This document shows, in pieces, positions 44,830-52,962 of a DNA stretch of 64,000 bases. Origin of the DNA: Sulfuritalea hydrogenivorans sk43H (GTDB lineage Bacteria > Pseudomonadota > Gammaproteobacteria > Burkholderiales > Rhodocyclaceae); assembly GCF_000828635.1 (NCBI RefSeq), contig NZ_AP012547.1, positions 2,852,001 to 2,916,000 of the forward strand. Reading direction: 5' to 3'. The position numbers were made by a program, and so were the translations under genes. Each line of letters opens with the position of its first letter. The stretch's first letter is position 1. Under the pieces are notes generated by a model, which saw nothing but the letters and a program-made list of their open reading frames with translations, was not told the origin of the DNA and did no database searches.

Positions 44830-47208
44830 TTACTTAATGCAGACCGCTCGCACCTGCTTCAGATCGGTCACCCCCTGCAGGGCTTTTTCGAGACCATCCA
44901 TCTTCAGGGTCAGCATGCCGTCTTCCAATGCCTGGGCAAACAACTGCACGACGCGGGCATGCTCCTGGATCAGCTTCTTCAGGGGCTCGGTGCCGATCAT
45001 CAGCTCATGCAGGCCGACCCGGCCCTTGTAGCCGCTGCCGCCACACGTGTCGCAACCCTTGGCGCGGGTGAACACCAGATGCCCATCCTTGCCGTAATCC
45101 TTGATCAGCCGCGCCTCGGTTGCCGCGTAGGCCGCCTTCATGTCCTTCTTGAAGGTCTCGGTGGTTTCCAGCTCGGTGCAATACTCCTTCATGAACAACC
45201 GGACTTCATCGGCGTCGGGCGTGTAGCTTTCCTTGCATTTGCACAGCCGCTTGGCCAGGCGCTGGGCCAGAATTCCGAGCAGGGCATCGGAGAAGTTGAA
45301 GGGGTCCATGCCCATGTCGAGCAGGCGGATGATCGATTCCGGCGCGCTGTTGGTGTGCAGCGTGGCGAACACCAGGTGGCCGGTCAGCGACGCCTCGATG
45401 CCGATGCCCGTGGTTTCGGCGTCGCGCATTTCACCCACCATGATGATGTCCGGGTCGGCGCGCAGGAAGGCCTTCATCACCATCGGGAAGTCCATCACCT
45501 TCTTGTTCACCTGAACCTGGCGCAAACCTTTTTGGGTAATTTCAACCGGATCTTCGGCGGTCCAGATTTTGGTATCCACGGTGTTGAGATAACCCAGCAC
45601 CGAGTGCAGCGTGGTGGTCTTGCCGGAACCGGTCGGACCGCAGACAAAGAACAGTCCGTAAGGCTTGGAGATGGTCGCCTTGAGCTTGACCAGGTTGGTC
45701 GGCAGCACGCCCAGCTTGTCGAGCGGGATCGGCTCGCCGCCGGCGAGGATGCGCATGACGACGTCTTCGACACCGCCGGTGGAGGGGATCGTCGCCACCC
45801 GCAGTTCGATGTCGAGCGGGCCGTATTTCTTGAACTTGATCTTGCCGTCCTGCGGCTTGCGGCGCTCGGCGATGTCGAGGTCGCACATGATCTTGAGCCG
45901 GGCCACCATCGCGTTGCGGTAGCTGGCTGGCACTTCGATGTACTTCTGCAGCGAGCCATCGCGGCGGAAGCGGATCAGCACCTTGTCCTTGCCCAGTCCC
46001 GGCTCGATGTGGATGTCCGAAGCGCCCATCTGATAGGCATCGACAATGATCTTGTTGACCAGCTTGACCAGCTCGTTGTCGGCTGCCGCGGAAATGTCGT
46101 CGCCACTGCCGCCCTCGCCCTCCATGTCACCTTCATCAAGGGTCGACAGCAGGTCGCCGACCGAGCTGTCATCGGTGTAGCCGGGAACGCCGACGGCACC
46201 GAACAGCAGATCCAGCGTCTGCACGAACTCGTGGTTGGTGGTCACCCGATAGACGACTTTCGCCCGCGGGAAGACGTTGTTGACGATGCGCGAACCCTTG
46301 ACCTGCTCGGGGTCGAGGCAGACCACCATGACGCCTTCGGAGCTCTCCTCCACGGGGGCCCACTTGCCCTGTTCCAGGAAGTCCCGCTTGAGGTTCTTCA
46401 GCAGGTCGACCGGCTTGACGCGATCGCCCTTGAAGGACTCGTAAGGCACATTGAAGAACTTGCCCAAGGCCTCGCCCAGGGCCTGATGCTTGACCTGGAA
46501 CTCGTTGACCAGGACTTCCTCGATGTCGAGATTCTTGCGCCGCGCGGTGCGCGTGGCCAGCTCCAGTTCCTGCGGCGAAATCACCGCATCGGATACCAGG
46601 AAGTCGTACTTGGTCTTGACCGCCGCCGCCGGCTTGCTGCGCTGGGTGAAGGCGATTGCCAGCGTCTCGCACAGCCCCTTGACGCCTTCCTGGGCGATCG
46701 CCGTGAATGGGGTGCCCGCCTTGTTGTTGATAATCTGGACAACACCCAGCAATTCGGTGCTCTGTGCATCGACAATCGGCGCCACCAGCATCTGCTTGGT
46801 GCGATAGCCGGTACGCTTGTCCACTTCCTGGAGGAAGCGCATCGTCGGGTTGATCGCCTTGAGCTCGGCGTCGTCATACACATCGCGGATATTGACGGTC
46901 TTCTTGGCCAGCGCGACATGGCCGGCAATGCTCTGGTCGGCGATGGGCAGGCGCAGATCCTTGAAGGAAGTCAGGCCCGTCTTGATCTTGGAAACAATCG
47001 ACGCCTTGTCCTCGCCCACGGAATAGATGGTCAGGCGATCGGCATTGAACAGATTGCAGATCTCGCCGGACAGCTCCAGCATGATCTCGTCGATGTTGGA
47101 AGTGGCGTGAACCTTGTTGGTGACTACCTGAAGGTTCTTGAAAAAGGCCAGGCGGACATCCACATCGGATGCGGAGGCCTCGGCGGTTGCAGCAGGTACG
47201 GCGTTCAT
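44830..47208 (-). CDS. GAF - MshEN-like - PilB/GspE-type secretion ATPase
   Basis: 792 residues. N-terminal GAF (~20-190: LSGEICNLFNADRLTIYSV, MLVAPIVDAQSTELLGVVQIIN). A T2SSE_N/MshEN-like region (~200-340). Catalytic core with FVCGPTGSGKTTTLHSVLGYL (Walker A, ~545), IIMVGEMRDAETTGIGIEASLTGHL (Walker B and His box) and a tetracysteine CKC...CDTCGGSGYKG zinc site. PilB/GspE ATPases power pilus or type II secretion assembly; a GAF sensor at the N-terminus is unusual. No pilus or secretion genes are adjacent, so it may act on a machine encoded elsewhere or be a signalling adaptor. Confidence 0.88.
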   Translation of the reverse strand: MNAVPAATAEASASDVDVRLAFFKNLQVVTNKVHATSNIDEIMLELSGEICNLFNADRLTIYSVGEDKASIVSKIKTGLTSFKDLRLPIADQSIAGHVALAKKTVNIRDVYDDAELKAINPTMRFLQEVDKRTGYRTKQMLVAPIVDAQSTELLGVVQIINNKAGTPFTAIAQEGVKGLCETLAIAFTQRSKPAAAVKTKYDFLVSDAVISPQELELATRTARRKNLDIEEVLVNEFQVKHQALGEALGKFFNVPYESFKGDRVKPVDLLKNLKRDFLEQGKWAPVEESSEGVMVVCLDPEQVKGSRIVNNVFPRAKVVYRVTTNHEFVQTLDLLFGAVGVPGYTDDSSVGDLLSTLDEGDMEGEGGSGDDISAAADNELVKLVNKIIVDAYQMGASDIHIEPGLGKDKVLIRFRRDGSLQKYIEVPASYRNAMVARLKIMCDLDIAERRKPQDGKIKFKKYGPLDIELRVATIPSTGGVEDVVMRILAGGEPIPLDKLGVLPTNLVKLKATISKPYGLFFVCGPTGSGKTTTLHSVLGYLNTVDTKIWTAEDPVEITQKGLRQVQVNKKVMDFPMVMKAFLRADPDIIMVGEMRDAETTGIGIEASLTGHLVFATLHTNSAPESIIRLLDMGMDPFNFSDALLGILAQRLAKRLCKCKESYTPDADEVRLFMKEYCTELETTETFKKDMKAAYAATEARLIKDYGKDGHLVFTRAKGCDTCGGSGYKGRVGLHELMIGTEPLKKLIQEHARVVQLFAQALEDGMLTLKMDGLEKALQGVTDLKQVRAVCIK

Positions 47209-48269
47209 TCGACTGACTCCATGGCACCAGCGCGCGCCCTCATGCCGCCATCAAGCAGGACCGCATGAAACCCGCGCTGGGAAAGCAGAAATGCAGCAGC
47301 GGAACTGCGACGTCCCGTCTGGCAATAAACAATGTATTCCTTTGCCGGATCGAGTGCCGCCGAGGCCTGACGAATGTCATTGAGCGGAATGTTGATGGCA
47401 CCGGGATAACCGTCGCTCTGATACTCGGCGGGAAAGCGCACATCAATCCAGATTGCGCCGGCCGCCACCCGCCGCTCGCCCTCGGCACCGGTAACCTTCT
47501 GCAGCAGAGGGGCGCGCAGCAACTCGTCGAAATCCTGCTTCGACAGGCGCAACAACATGCCATCGGTATTCATCGTCACGGTGGCGTTGCGCACCGTATC
47601 GGCTACCAAGGCATCTTCACCGAAGGCATCGCCTTCCTTGAGTTCCGCCAGTTGCACGGGAGAGCCGGCCACCAGCCGGGACACCTTGCAGCGCCCGCTT
47701 TCGATCAGGTAATAGTAATCGCCGGGGTCGCCCTGCTTGATGATGGTCTGCCCGCGCGTCGCGGGAATGCGCTGAAACTTCGCAAGCAGCGCCTGGATGT
47801 TGGCCGGAGGCAGCGAGGCAAAGCTGCCCACGGTAAGGTTATCCACGGCGAACATGCCGGACATCATGCGCCAGTCCGTTTGATCGGCTTCCTTGACGCT
47901 CTCGCTGGGCGTGGCGAGCTGGTTCCAGGTCATCACGATGTCCAGGGTATCTTCGTCCAGGCTGAGCAGTTCGACATCGGTGACGGCCTTGCTCGCCGCC
48001 GGGACCTTTCCGTCGCGCGCTACCGGTGTATCGGTAAGTTCATGGCCGCCGACCAGGACGCGCGAAGTGCCGTCCGGCATATTGACCCACAGTTGCCCGT
48101 GCATCAGGTATGCCACCTGCCCGCTCCAGTCGATGGCCCGGAACGGATCGGTTCCCCGCGCAAAACTTTGCGTGCGGCAGCGCGGCAGCAGTTCGCGCAA
48201 ACCCTCGCTGCCCAGCGACATCAGGGGTTGCAGGCGGCCCAGAAGCTCAACGCTCACCGTATCGGCCAT
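47205..48269 (-). CDS. Double cNMP-binding domain protein fused to rhodanese
   Basis: 354 residues. First cNMP-like domain ~10-110 (degenerate). Second ~145-245 with a good phosphate-binding cassette, FGEDALVADTVRNATVTM (Gly-Glu and Arg-Asn-Ala-Thr). Rhodanese domain ~255-350 with VYCQTGRRSSAAAFLL, catalytic cysteine present. The partners two genes upstream are an adenylate cyclase and a phosphodiesterase, so cAMP is the likely ligand. The rhodanese part could transfer sulfane sulfur or act as a binding module. Overlaps the ATPase gene start by 4 bases. Confidence 0.87.
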   Translation of the reverse strand: MADTVSVELLGRLQPLMSLGSEGLRELLPRCRTQSFARGTDPFRAIDWSGQVAYLMHGQLWVNMPDGTSRVLVGGHELTDTPVARDGKVPAASKAVTDVELLSLDEDTLDIVMTWNQLATPSESVKEADQTDWRMMSGMFAVDNLTVGSFASLPPANIQALLAKFQRIPATRGQTIIKQGDPGDYYYLIESGRCKVSRLVAGSPVQLAELKEGDAFGEDALVADTVRNATVTMNTDGMLLRLSKQDFDELLRAPLLQKVTGAEGERRVAAGAIWIDVRFPAEYQSDGYPGAINIPLNDIRQASAALDPAKEYIVYCQTGRRSSAAAFLLSQRGFHAVLLDGGMRARAGAMESVE

Positions 48270-48271
48270 GG

Positions 48272-49039
48272 TCAGATCTCGAACAGCTGGTTGTTCTGCA
48301 GCATTCCGGGGCGGAATTCGCCAATGCAGTCTTCAATCTCCTGCATGGTCAACTCGATCTGTCCGGGCTTCAGATGGGTGATGAACACCTCGGCATCCCG
48401 CTGCAGGTTGGTCAGTTCTTCCAGCAACATGCTCGGACACAAATGCAGGGACGCAACGGCCAGTTTCTTTTCCCGGTCGGAGAAAGCGCACTCGATGATC
48501 AGGTAGCGCAGGTTGCGAATGTTGTTGACCTCGGCCCACAATTCGGGACAAGGCCCGGTATCGCCGGTAAACACCAGGCTGGCATGCCCGGAATCGAGCT
48601 GATAGCCGACCGCGGGTACCGTGTGGTTCGCCGGCAGCGGAACCACTTTGCGGCCATCGAGATCGATCGCCTCGCCCACGCGGATCGGGGAAAACCGCAG
48701 AAAGGGCTTCTCCGCGCTGGGGATTACGCTGAAGTCCGGCCAGATGGCCCAATTGAAGACATGGGCACGGATGATTTCGAGCGTCGCCTCGGTGGCATGG
48801 ACGATCACCGGACGATTGCGCATGTCACCCACCGTATCGACGATGAACGGCAGGCAGGCCAGATGATCCAGATGCGAATGCGTGATGAAGACGTGGTCGA
48901 TCTGCGCCAGCTCGGCAATCGCCAGGTCGCCGACACCCGTCCCGGCATCGATCAGGATGTCGTTGTCGACGAGTAGCGACGTGGTGCGCAGATGCCGCCC
49001 ACCGATGCCGCCACTACAGCCGAGGATTCGTACCTTCAT
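48272..49039 (-). CDS. Metallo-beta-lactamase-fold hydrolase, probable 3',5'-cyclic-nucleotide phosphodiesterase
   Basis: 255 residues. Metal motif THSHLDHLACLPFIVD (~54), LPANHTVPAVGYQL, FTGDTGPCPELW (~158) and ITHLKPGQ (~225) follow the class of MBL-fold cyclic phosphodiesterases. It starts with MKVRILGCSGGIGG, typical of this group. Placed between a cyclase and a cNMP-binding protein, it most plausibly hydrolyses cAMP in the same circuit. Other MBL hydrolase roles (RNase Z-like) are less likely in this context. Confidence 0.85.
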   Translation of the reverse strand: MKVRILGCSGGIGGRHLRTTSLLVDNDILIDAGTGVGDLAIAELAQIDHVFITHSHLDHLACLPFIVDTVGDMRNRPVIVHATEATLEIIRAHVFNWAIWPDFSVIPSAEKPFLRFSPIRVGEAIDLDGRKVVPLPANHTVPAVGYQLDSGHASLVFTGDTGPCPELWAEVNNIRNLRYLIIECAFSDREKKLAVASLHLCPSMLLEELTNLQRDAEVFITHLKPGQIELTMQEIEDCIGEFRPGMLQNNQLFEI

Positions 49040-49044
49040 TGTTG

Positions 49045-51270
49045 TTATTTTGTCTCAAAAATGGTTACGCCATCCCAGTTTTCTCCGGGCGGCTCCTTGC
49101 GCAGGTGCTCAACGCGCTTGACGTACAGATCGTAAAGATAGCGCGGCTTGATCCGCTGCAGATTCATCAGCGTCAGCTCTGCCTGATCCCAGTCCTGGGC
49201 GCGGTAAGCCCGCAGGGCCTGATTCCAGAGCTTGATCTCGTCCATGTCCTCGCGCGCAACCTTGCCTTCCTCCCCGACCGGCTCATAAATGCCGACCGGA
49301 TCTTCCTTGCCCTTGACGCGCACCCGGTCCAGTTCGCGGAAGACAAAGTCCTTCTTCAGCACTTCGCGAGTGGTTTCGCCAACGATGAATCCCACCCCGT
49401 ACTGCTTGGTGATGCCCTCAAGACGCGAACCGAGGTTGACCGCGTCGCCCATCACCGTGTAAGACTGGCGTACCGGCGAACCCATGTCGCCGACAGTCAT
49501 CGGACCGGTGTTCACGCCAACGCCGATCTTGAGTTCGGGCCAACCGCGCGCGACCAGATCCTTGTTGAGCTCATGCAGTGCCACATGCATTTCCAGGCCG
49601 GTCAGCACGGCATTCCTGGCATGCTCGGGATCATCCACCGGCGCGCCCCAGAAGGCCATGATGGCATCGCCGATGTACTTGTCGAGCGTGCCGCGATGCT
49701 TGCGCACCACCAGGGTCATGGCGCCGAGATACTGGTTCATCAGGGTCGCCAGTTCGTTCGGTTCCAGGCCTTCGGAAATCGTGGTGAATCCGCGTATGTC
49801 GGAAAACAGCACGGTAAGTTCGGCCTTGCGCCCCGCCATGCTGTAGTTTTCCGGATCCCGGCTCATCTCCTCCACCAGTTCCGGCGGCACGTACTGGCCG
49901 AACAGGCCGGTCAACTGGCGCTTGGTCCGCGACTCGACGAAGTAGCCCCACGACATGTTCATCGCATACAGCAGCGTGATTGCAATCATGCCGTTGGCCA
50001 GCGGCAGGACGACATTGGAAACATGCCAGAAGCTGAAGTTCACGCTCAGCAGCAACAGCAGGACAATGACGCCGACCACGGTGGCGCGGAACGGCGACAG
50101 CATCGGCAGGAGAAAAACCATCACGGCCCCGGCAATCAGCACCAGCAGCACGTCCGCGCCGAGAATGTAGGGCGGCTTGTGCTTGATCGCACCGTCAAGC
50201 ATCCCCGCGATCAGGTTGGCGTGGATTTCGACCCCGGGATAGGCGGCTCCCACCGGAGTGGCCCGCAAGTCCATGAGTCCGGGAGCAGTGGTGCCCACCA
50301 CGACTACGCGTCCGGCAAGTTTTTCCTGGGGAATGCGGTCATTGAGAACATCGGTAATCGAGATATACGGAAAACTTCCCTGGTAGCCGCGATAGGGAAT
50401 CAGCGTCGCCGCATTTTCGTCTACCGGAATGCGCATCACGCCACCGCCAGCCGCTTTCAGATCCAGCCATTCCATCGCCGCATACGAGCCAGGCGAGTCT
50501 TCCGGGTAGCCGGGAGTGATCGGCGGATTGCCGAGCAGATTGCGCACCATCGCCAGCGAGAGGGATTCGTAGTACTGTCCTTTGTACTCGGCCAGCAGGG
50601 GCACCCGCCGCGATGTGCCATCCATGTCGACCAGCGGATTGAAGTGCCCCGCGCCCGCAGCCGCCTTCTGGAATTCGGGGAGGTTGGCGCCATGGCTGAC
50701 CCACTGCGTGAATCCTATGCGACGACCGCTGAAGGTGCCGGCCGGAAACACCGGCTCCGGAGCGGCACCGGAACTGACGCCGCCTTCCTTGCTGGAAAAG
50801 TAGTAGCCGAGGACAACCGGCCGATTCTTCAGCGCAGCCACGAAGCGTGCATCGTGGTCGAGCTGCGGGCGCAATTCCTTCAGCGTCGACTGGAATCCCG
50901 GCACATCCTTCAGTTCCTTCCGCGCCAGGGACTCCAGCGATTTGAGTCCGGAACTCTCGTCGGGCTCGGCGAAGACCACGTCAAAGCCGACCAGCTTGAC
51001 TCCGTACTGGTCAAACAGCTTGTTCATCAGGGTCGCCAGCTTGTCGCGGCCCCATGGCCAGCGTCCCTGCTCGGCAAGCGATTTCTCGTCGATGTCGAGG
51101 ATCACCACGCGCTGATCAACGCTCTGCGGCATGGTCAGGCGAACCTTCACGTCATAGATCAGCGCGTCCATGTGATTGACGAACGGAATCTGGTAGACGT
51201 GCGCCGAGTGGCCGAGCAAAACCAGAAGAATCGCCAGACCGAGTATGTAGCGGAGTAGATACTGCTTCAA
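49045..51270 (-). CDS. CHASE2-domain class III adenylate cyclase
   Basis: 741 residues. An N-terminal membrane segment, then a CHASE2 extracytoplasmic sensor (~30-340: DALIYDVKVRLTMPQSVDQRVVILDIDEKSLAEQGRWPWGRDKLA...), then about three transmembrane helices (~345-430). The class III cyclase domain (~475-650) has FSDIRGFT and DKYIGDAIMAFWGAP (metal Asp pair, Lys) and VMGDAVNLGSR (Asp), residues that favour ATP over GTP. So cAMP is the expected product. A C-terminal ~70-residue helical tail follows. The PDE gene follows 5 bases later. Confidence 0.9.
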   Translation of the reverse strand: MKQYLLRYILGLAILLVLLGHSAHVYQIPFVNHMDALIYDVKVRLTMPQSVDQRVVILDIDEKSLAEQGRWPWGRDKLATLMNKLFDQYGVKLVGFDVVFAEPDESSGLKSLESLARKELKDVPGFQSTLKELRPQLDHDARFVAALKNRPVVLGYYFSSKEGGVSSGAAPEPVFPAGTFSGRRIGFTQWVSHGANLPEFQKAAAGAGHFNPLVDMDGTSRRVPLLAEYKGQYYESLSLAMVRNLLGNPPITPGYPEDSPGSYAAMEWLDLKAAGGGVMRIPVDENAATLIPYRGYQGSFPYISITDVLNDRIPQEKLAGRVVVVGTTAPGLMDLRATPVGAAYPGVEIHANLIAGMLDGAIKHKPPYILGADVLLVLIAGAVMVFLLPMLSPFRATVVGVIVLLLLLSVNFSFWHVSNVVLPLANGMIAITLLYAMNMSWGYFVESRTKRQLTGLFGQYVPPELVEEMSRDPENYSMAGRKAELTVLFSDIRGFTTISEGLEPNELATLMNQYLGAMTLVVRKHRGTLDKYIGDAIMAFWGAPVDDPEHARNAVLTGLEMHVALHELNKDLVARGWPELKIGVGVNTGPMTVGDMGSPVRQSYTVMGDAVNLGSRLEGITKQYGVGFIVGETTREVLKKDFVFRELDRVRVKGKEDPVGIYEPVGEEGKVAREDMDEIKLWNQALRAYRAQDWDQAELTLMNLQRIKPRYLYDLYVKRVEHLRKEPPGENWDGVTIFETK

Positions 51271-51301
51271 GAGATCTCCAGGGATTGCCTTGTCACTGGC
51301 A

Positions 51302-52096
51302 TCAGCTCTTCAGGAAGAATTCCATCTTTACACCGGCGAGCTCGATCACATCATGGTCGGCAAGCTGATGCGCCTGGGCGTCCAGCGCCGTGCCGTTCAC
51401 CACCGGAAAACTGGCGCCCTCAACATGCGTGATGAAATAGCCATGCGGGCGACGCGCGATGACAGCCACCTGGACACCGGGCTTGCCCAGCGTGGTCAGG
51501 GTCTTGGTCAATTCCATTTCCTTGCCGGCATTGCCGCCGGAGAGAATCTGGATCGCCCCCAGCGGCAGCGCCGGAGCCGCCGCGGGTTTTGCCGCGGGCG
51601 GCTGCGGAGCCATGCCCGGAGAGGTCGACGTGTGAGTGGCCGGGGGCGCGCTTGCGGCGGCAGGAGGAGTCGGCGCGGGCGCGACGGCGGCAACCGGAGC
51701 AGCAGGCGTTGCGGGGGAGGCTGCCGCCGACTCGGTTGCCGGCTTGTGTGCCGCTCCTGGACGCAGGATCATGGTCTTCTCGAAATCCGCGTTTGCAGTC
51801 TGTTGCGGAACTTCGCTGACAAACTTCAGGCGATACTTGCCGAGTTCTATGGTGTCGCCGTTCTGCAGAAAGTGCTTCTTGACCGACTGGCCATTGACGA
51901 AAGTACCGTTGGTGCTCCCCAAATCCTCAAGAAAGGAATCATTGAGGATGGTGATCACCACTGCATGCTCCCCGGAAATCGCCAGATTGTCGATCTGGAT
52001 GTCGTTATGCGGCTTGCGGCCGATCGTAGTGCGCTCCTTGGTCAAGGGAATTTCCTTGAGCATTGTGGTTTCCATGCTGAGTATGAGCTTAGCCAT
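51302..52096 (-). CDS. FHA-domain protein with Ala/Pro linker and second FHA-like domain
   Basis: 264 residues. First FHA domain ~20-95 with GRKPHNDIQ, ISGEHA and DLGSTNGTFVNG, the residues that bind phosphothreonine. An Ala/Pro-rich linker ~110-180. A second FHA-like domain ~185-262 (TTLGKPGVQVAVIARRPHGYFITHVEG...VVNGTAL) lacks the phospho-binding Ser/Arg pattern. It is the obvious reader for the CHASE2-kinase encoded two genes upstream. Confidence 0.9.
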   Translation of the reverse strand: MAKLILSMETTMLKEIPLTKERTTIGRKPHNDIQIDNLAISGEHAVVITILNDSFLEDLGSTNGTFVNGQSVKKHFLQNGDTIELGKYRLKFVSEVPQQTANADFEKTMILRPGAAHKPATESAAASPATPAAPVAAVAPAPTPPAAASAPPATHTSTSPGMAPQPPAAKPAAAPALPLGAIQILSGGNAGKEMELTKTLTTLGKPGVQVAVIARRPHGYFITHVEGASFPVVNGTALDAQAHQLADHDVIELAGVKMEFFLKS

Positions 52097-52129
52097 TGTT
52101 TTCGTCCTTCGAGGTCACTGAGCGCTGCA

Positions 52130-52951
52130 TTACTTGAACCAGGCCATGAGTCGGGCCCACCAGCCGCGCGCGGCCGGATATTCGCCCTTCACCTTGACCA
52201 GGATTACCGAAACATTGTCGCGGCCGCCGTTGTCGTTGGCCATCTGGATCAACTGCATTGCGCACAACTCCAGATTGGCCGAAAGAGCCCCCAGAGTCAT
52301 CGCGATTTCCTCGTCCTCGACCATGTCGTTGAGGCCGTCGGAACAAAACAGGTAGACATCGCCGGGCAATACCTCGTGATCATGTATCTCCGCCTCGACC
52401 TCGGGATCGATGCCGACGGCGCGGGTAACCAGGTTCTTGTTCTGCGAATGGCGCGCCTGCTCGGGAGTAATCAGGCCGCTGTCGATCTGCTCCTGGAGCA
52501 GCGAATGATCGCGTGTGACCTGCTGGAAATCCTCGCCGCGCAAACGGTACAAACGGGAATCGCCAATGTGGGCGACAGTCACCTTGTTGTCATGGAACAC
52601 GCCGACCACCAGCGTCGTGCCCATTCCGGCATATTGCGGCTGGCTTTGTGCCGCCTGGTAGATGGCGCCATTGACACGGGCCATCTCGGCCCTGAGGGTA
52701 ACGCGTGCCCAGGACTGGCCGGAAGCGTCTTCGCTGCTCGGCTCGCGCGCGACAAAGGCCTTTTCCAGCTCGGTGCCAAGCAGGGCAGTGGCCATGCCGC
52801 TGGCCACCTCGCCCGCGTTGTAGCCGCCCATGCCATCGGCCAGCACGGCAAATCCGCGCTGCGGATTTGCCATCACGGCGTCTTCATTGTTCGAGCGCAC
52901 CATGCCCGGATCACTGCGGGTGACAATCTGGAGAACAGCATTCATGTCCAT
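52130..52951 (-). CDS. PP2C-type Ser/Thr protein phosphatase
   Basis: 273 residues. All PP2C motifs are present: RSNNEDAV (~19), VLADGMGGYNAGEVAS (~36), AHIGDSRLYRL (~128), CSDGLNDMV (~203) and GRDNVSVILV (~243). The metal-binding Asp residues are intact. Soluble, ending in a short Trp-rich tail (GWWARLMAWFK) that may touch the membrane. Starts 11 bases after the kinase gene; it should reverse that kinase's phosphorylation. Confidence 0.92.
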   Translation of the reverse strand: MDMNAVLQIVTRSDPGMVRSNNEDAVMANPQRGFAVLADGMGGYNAGEVASGMATALLGTELEKAFVAREPSSEDASGQSWARVTLRAEMARVNGAIYQAAQSQPQYAGMGTTLVVGVFHDNKVTVAHIGDSRLYRLRGEDFQQVTRDHSLLQEQIDSGLITPEQARHSQNKNLVTRAVGIDPEVEAEIHDHEVLPGDVYLFCSDGLNDMVEDEEIAMTLGALSANLELCAMQLIQMANDNGGRDNVSVILVKVKGEYPAARGWWARLMAWFK

Positions 52952-52962
52952 GGCTCGACCTT

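Noticed and set aside
44317-47268. 983-codon plus-strand frame opposite the GAF-ATPase
   Set aside because: Covers two real minus-strand genes and has no RBS or domain; a high-GC shadow.
49039-51258. 739-codon plus-strand frame opposite the adenylate cyclase
   Set aside because: Same explanation: mirror of codon bias, no family features.
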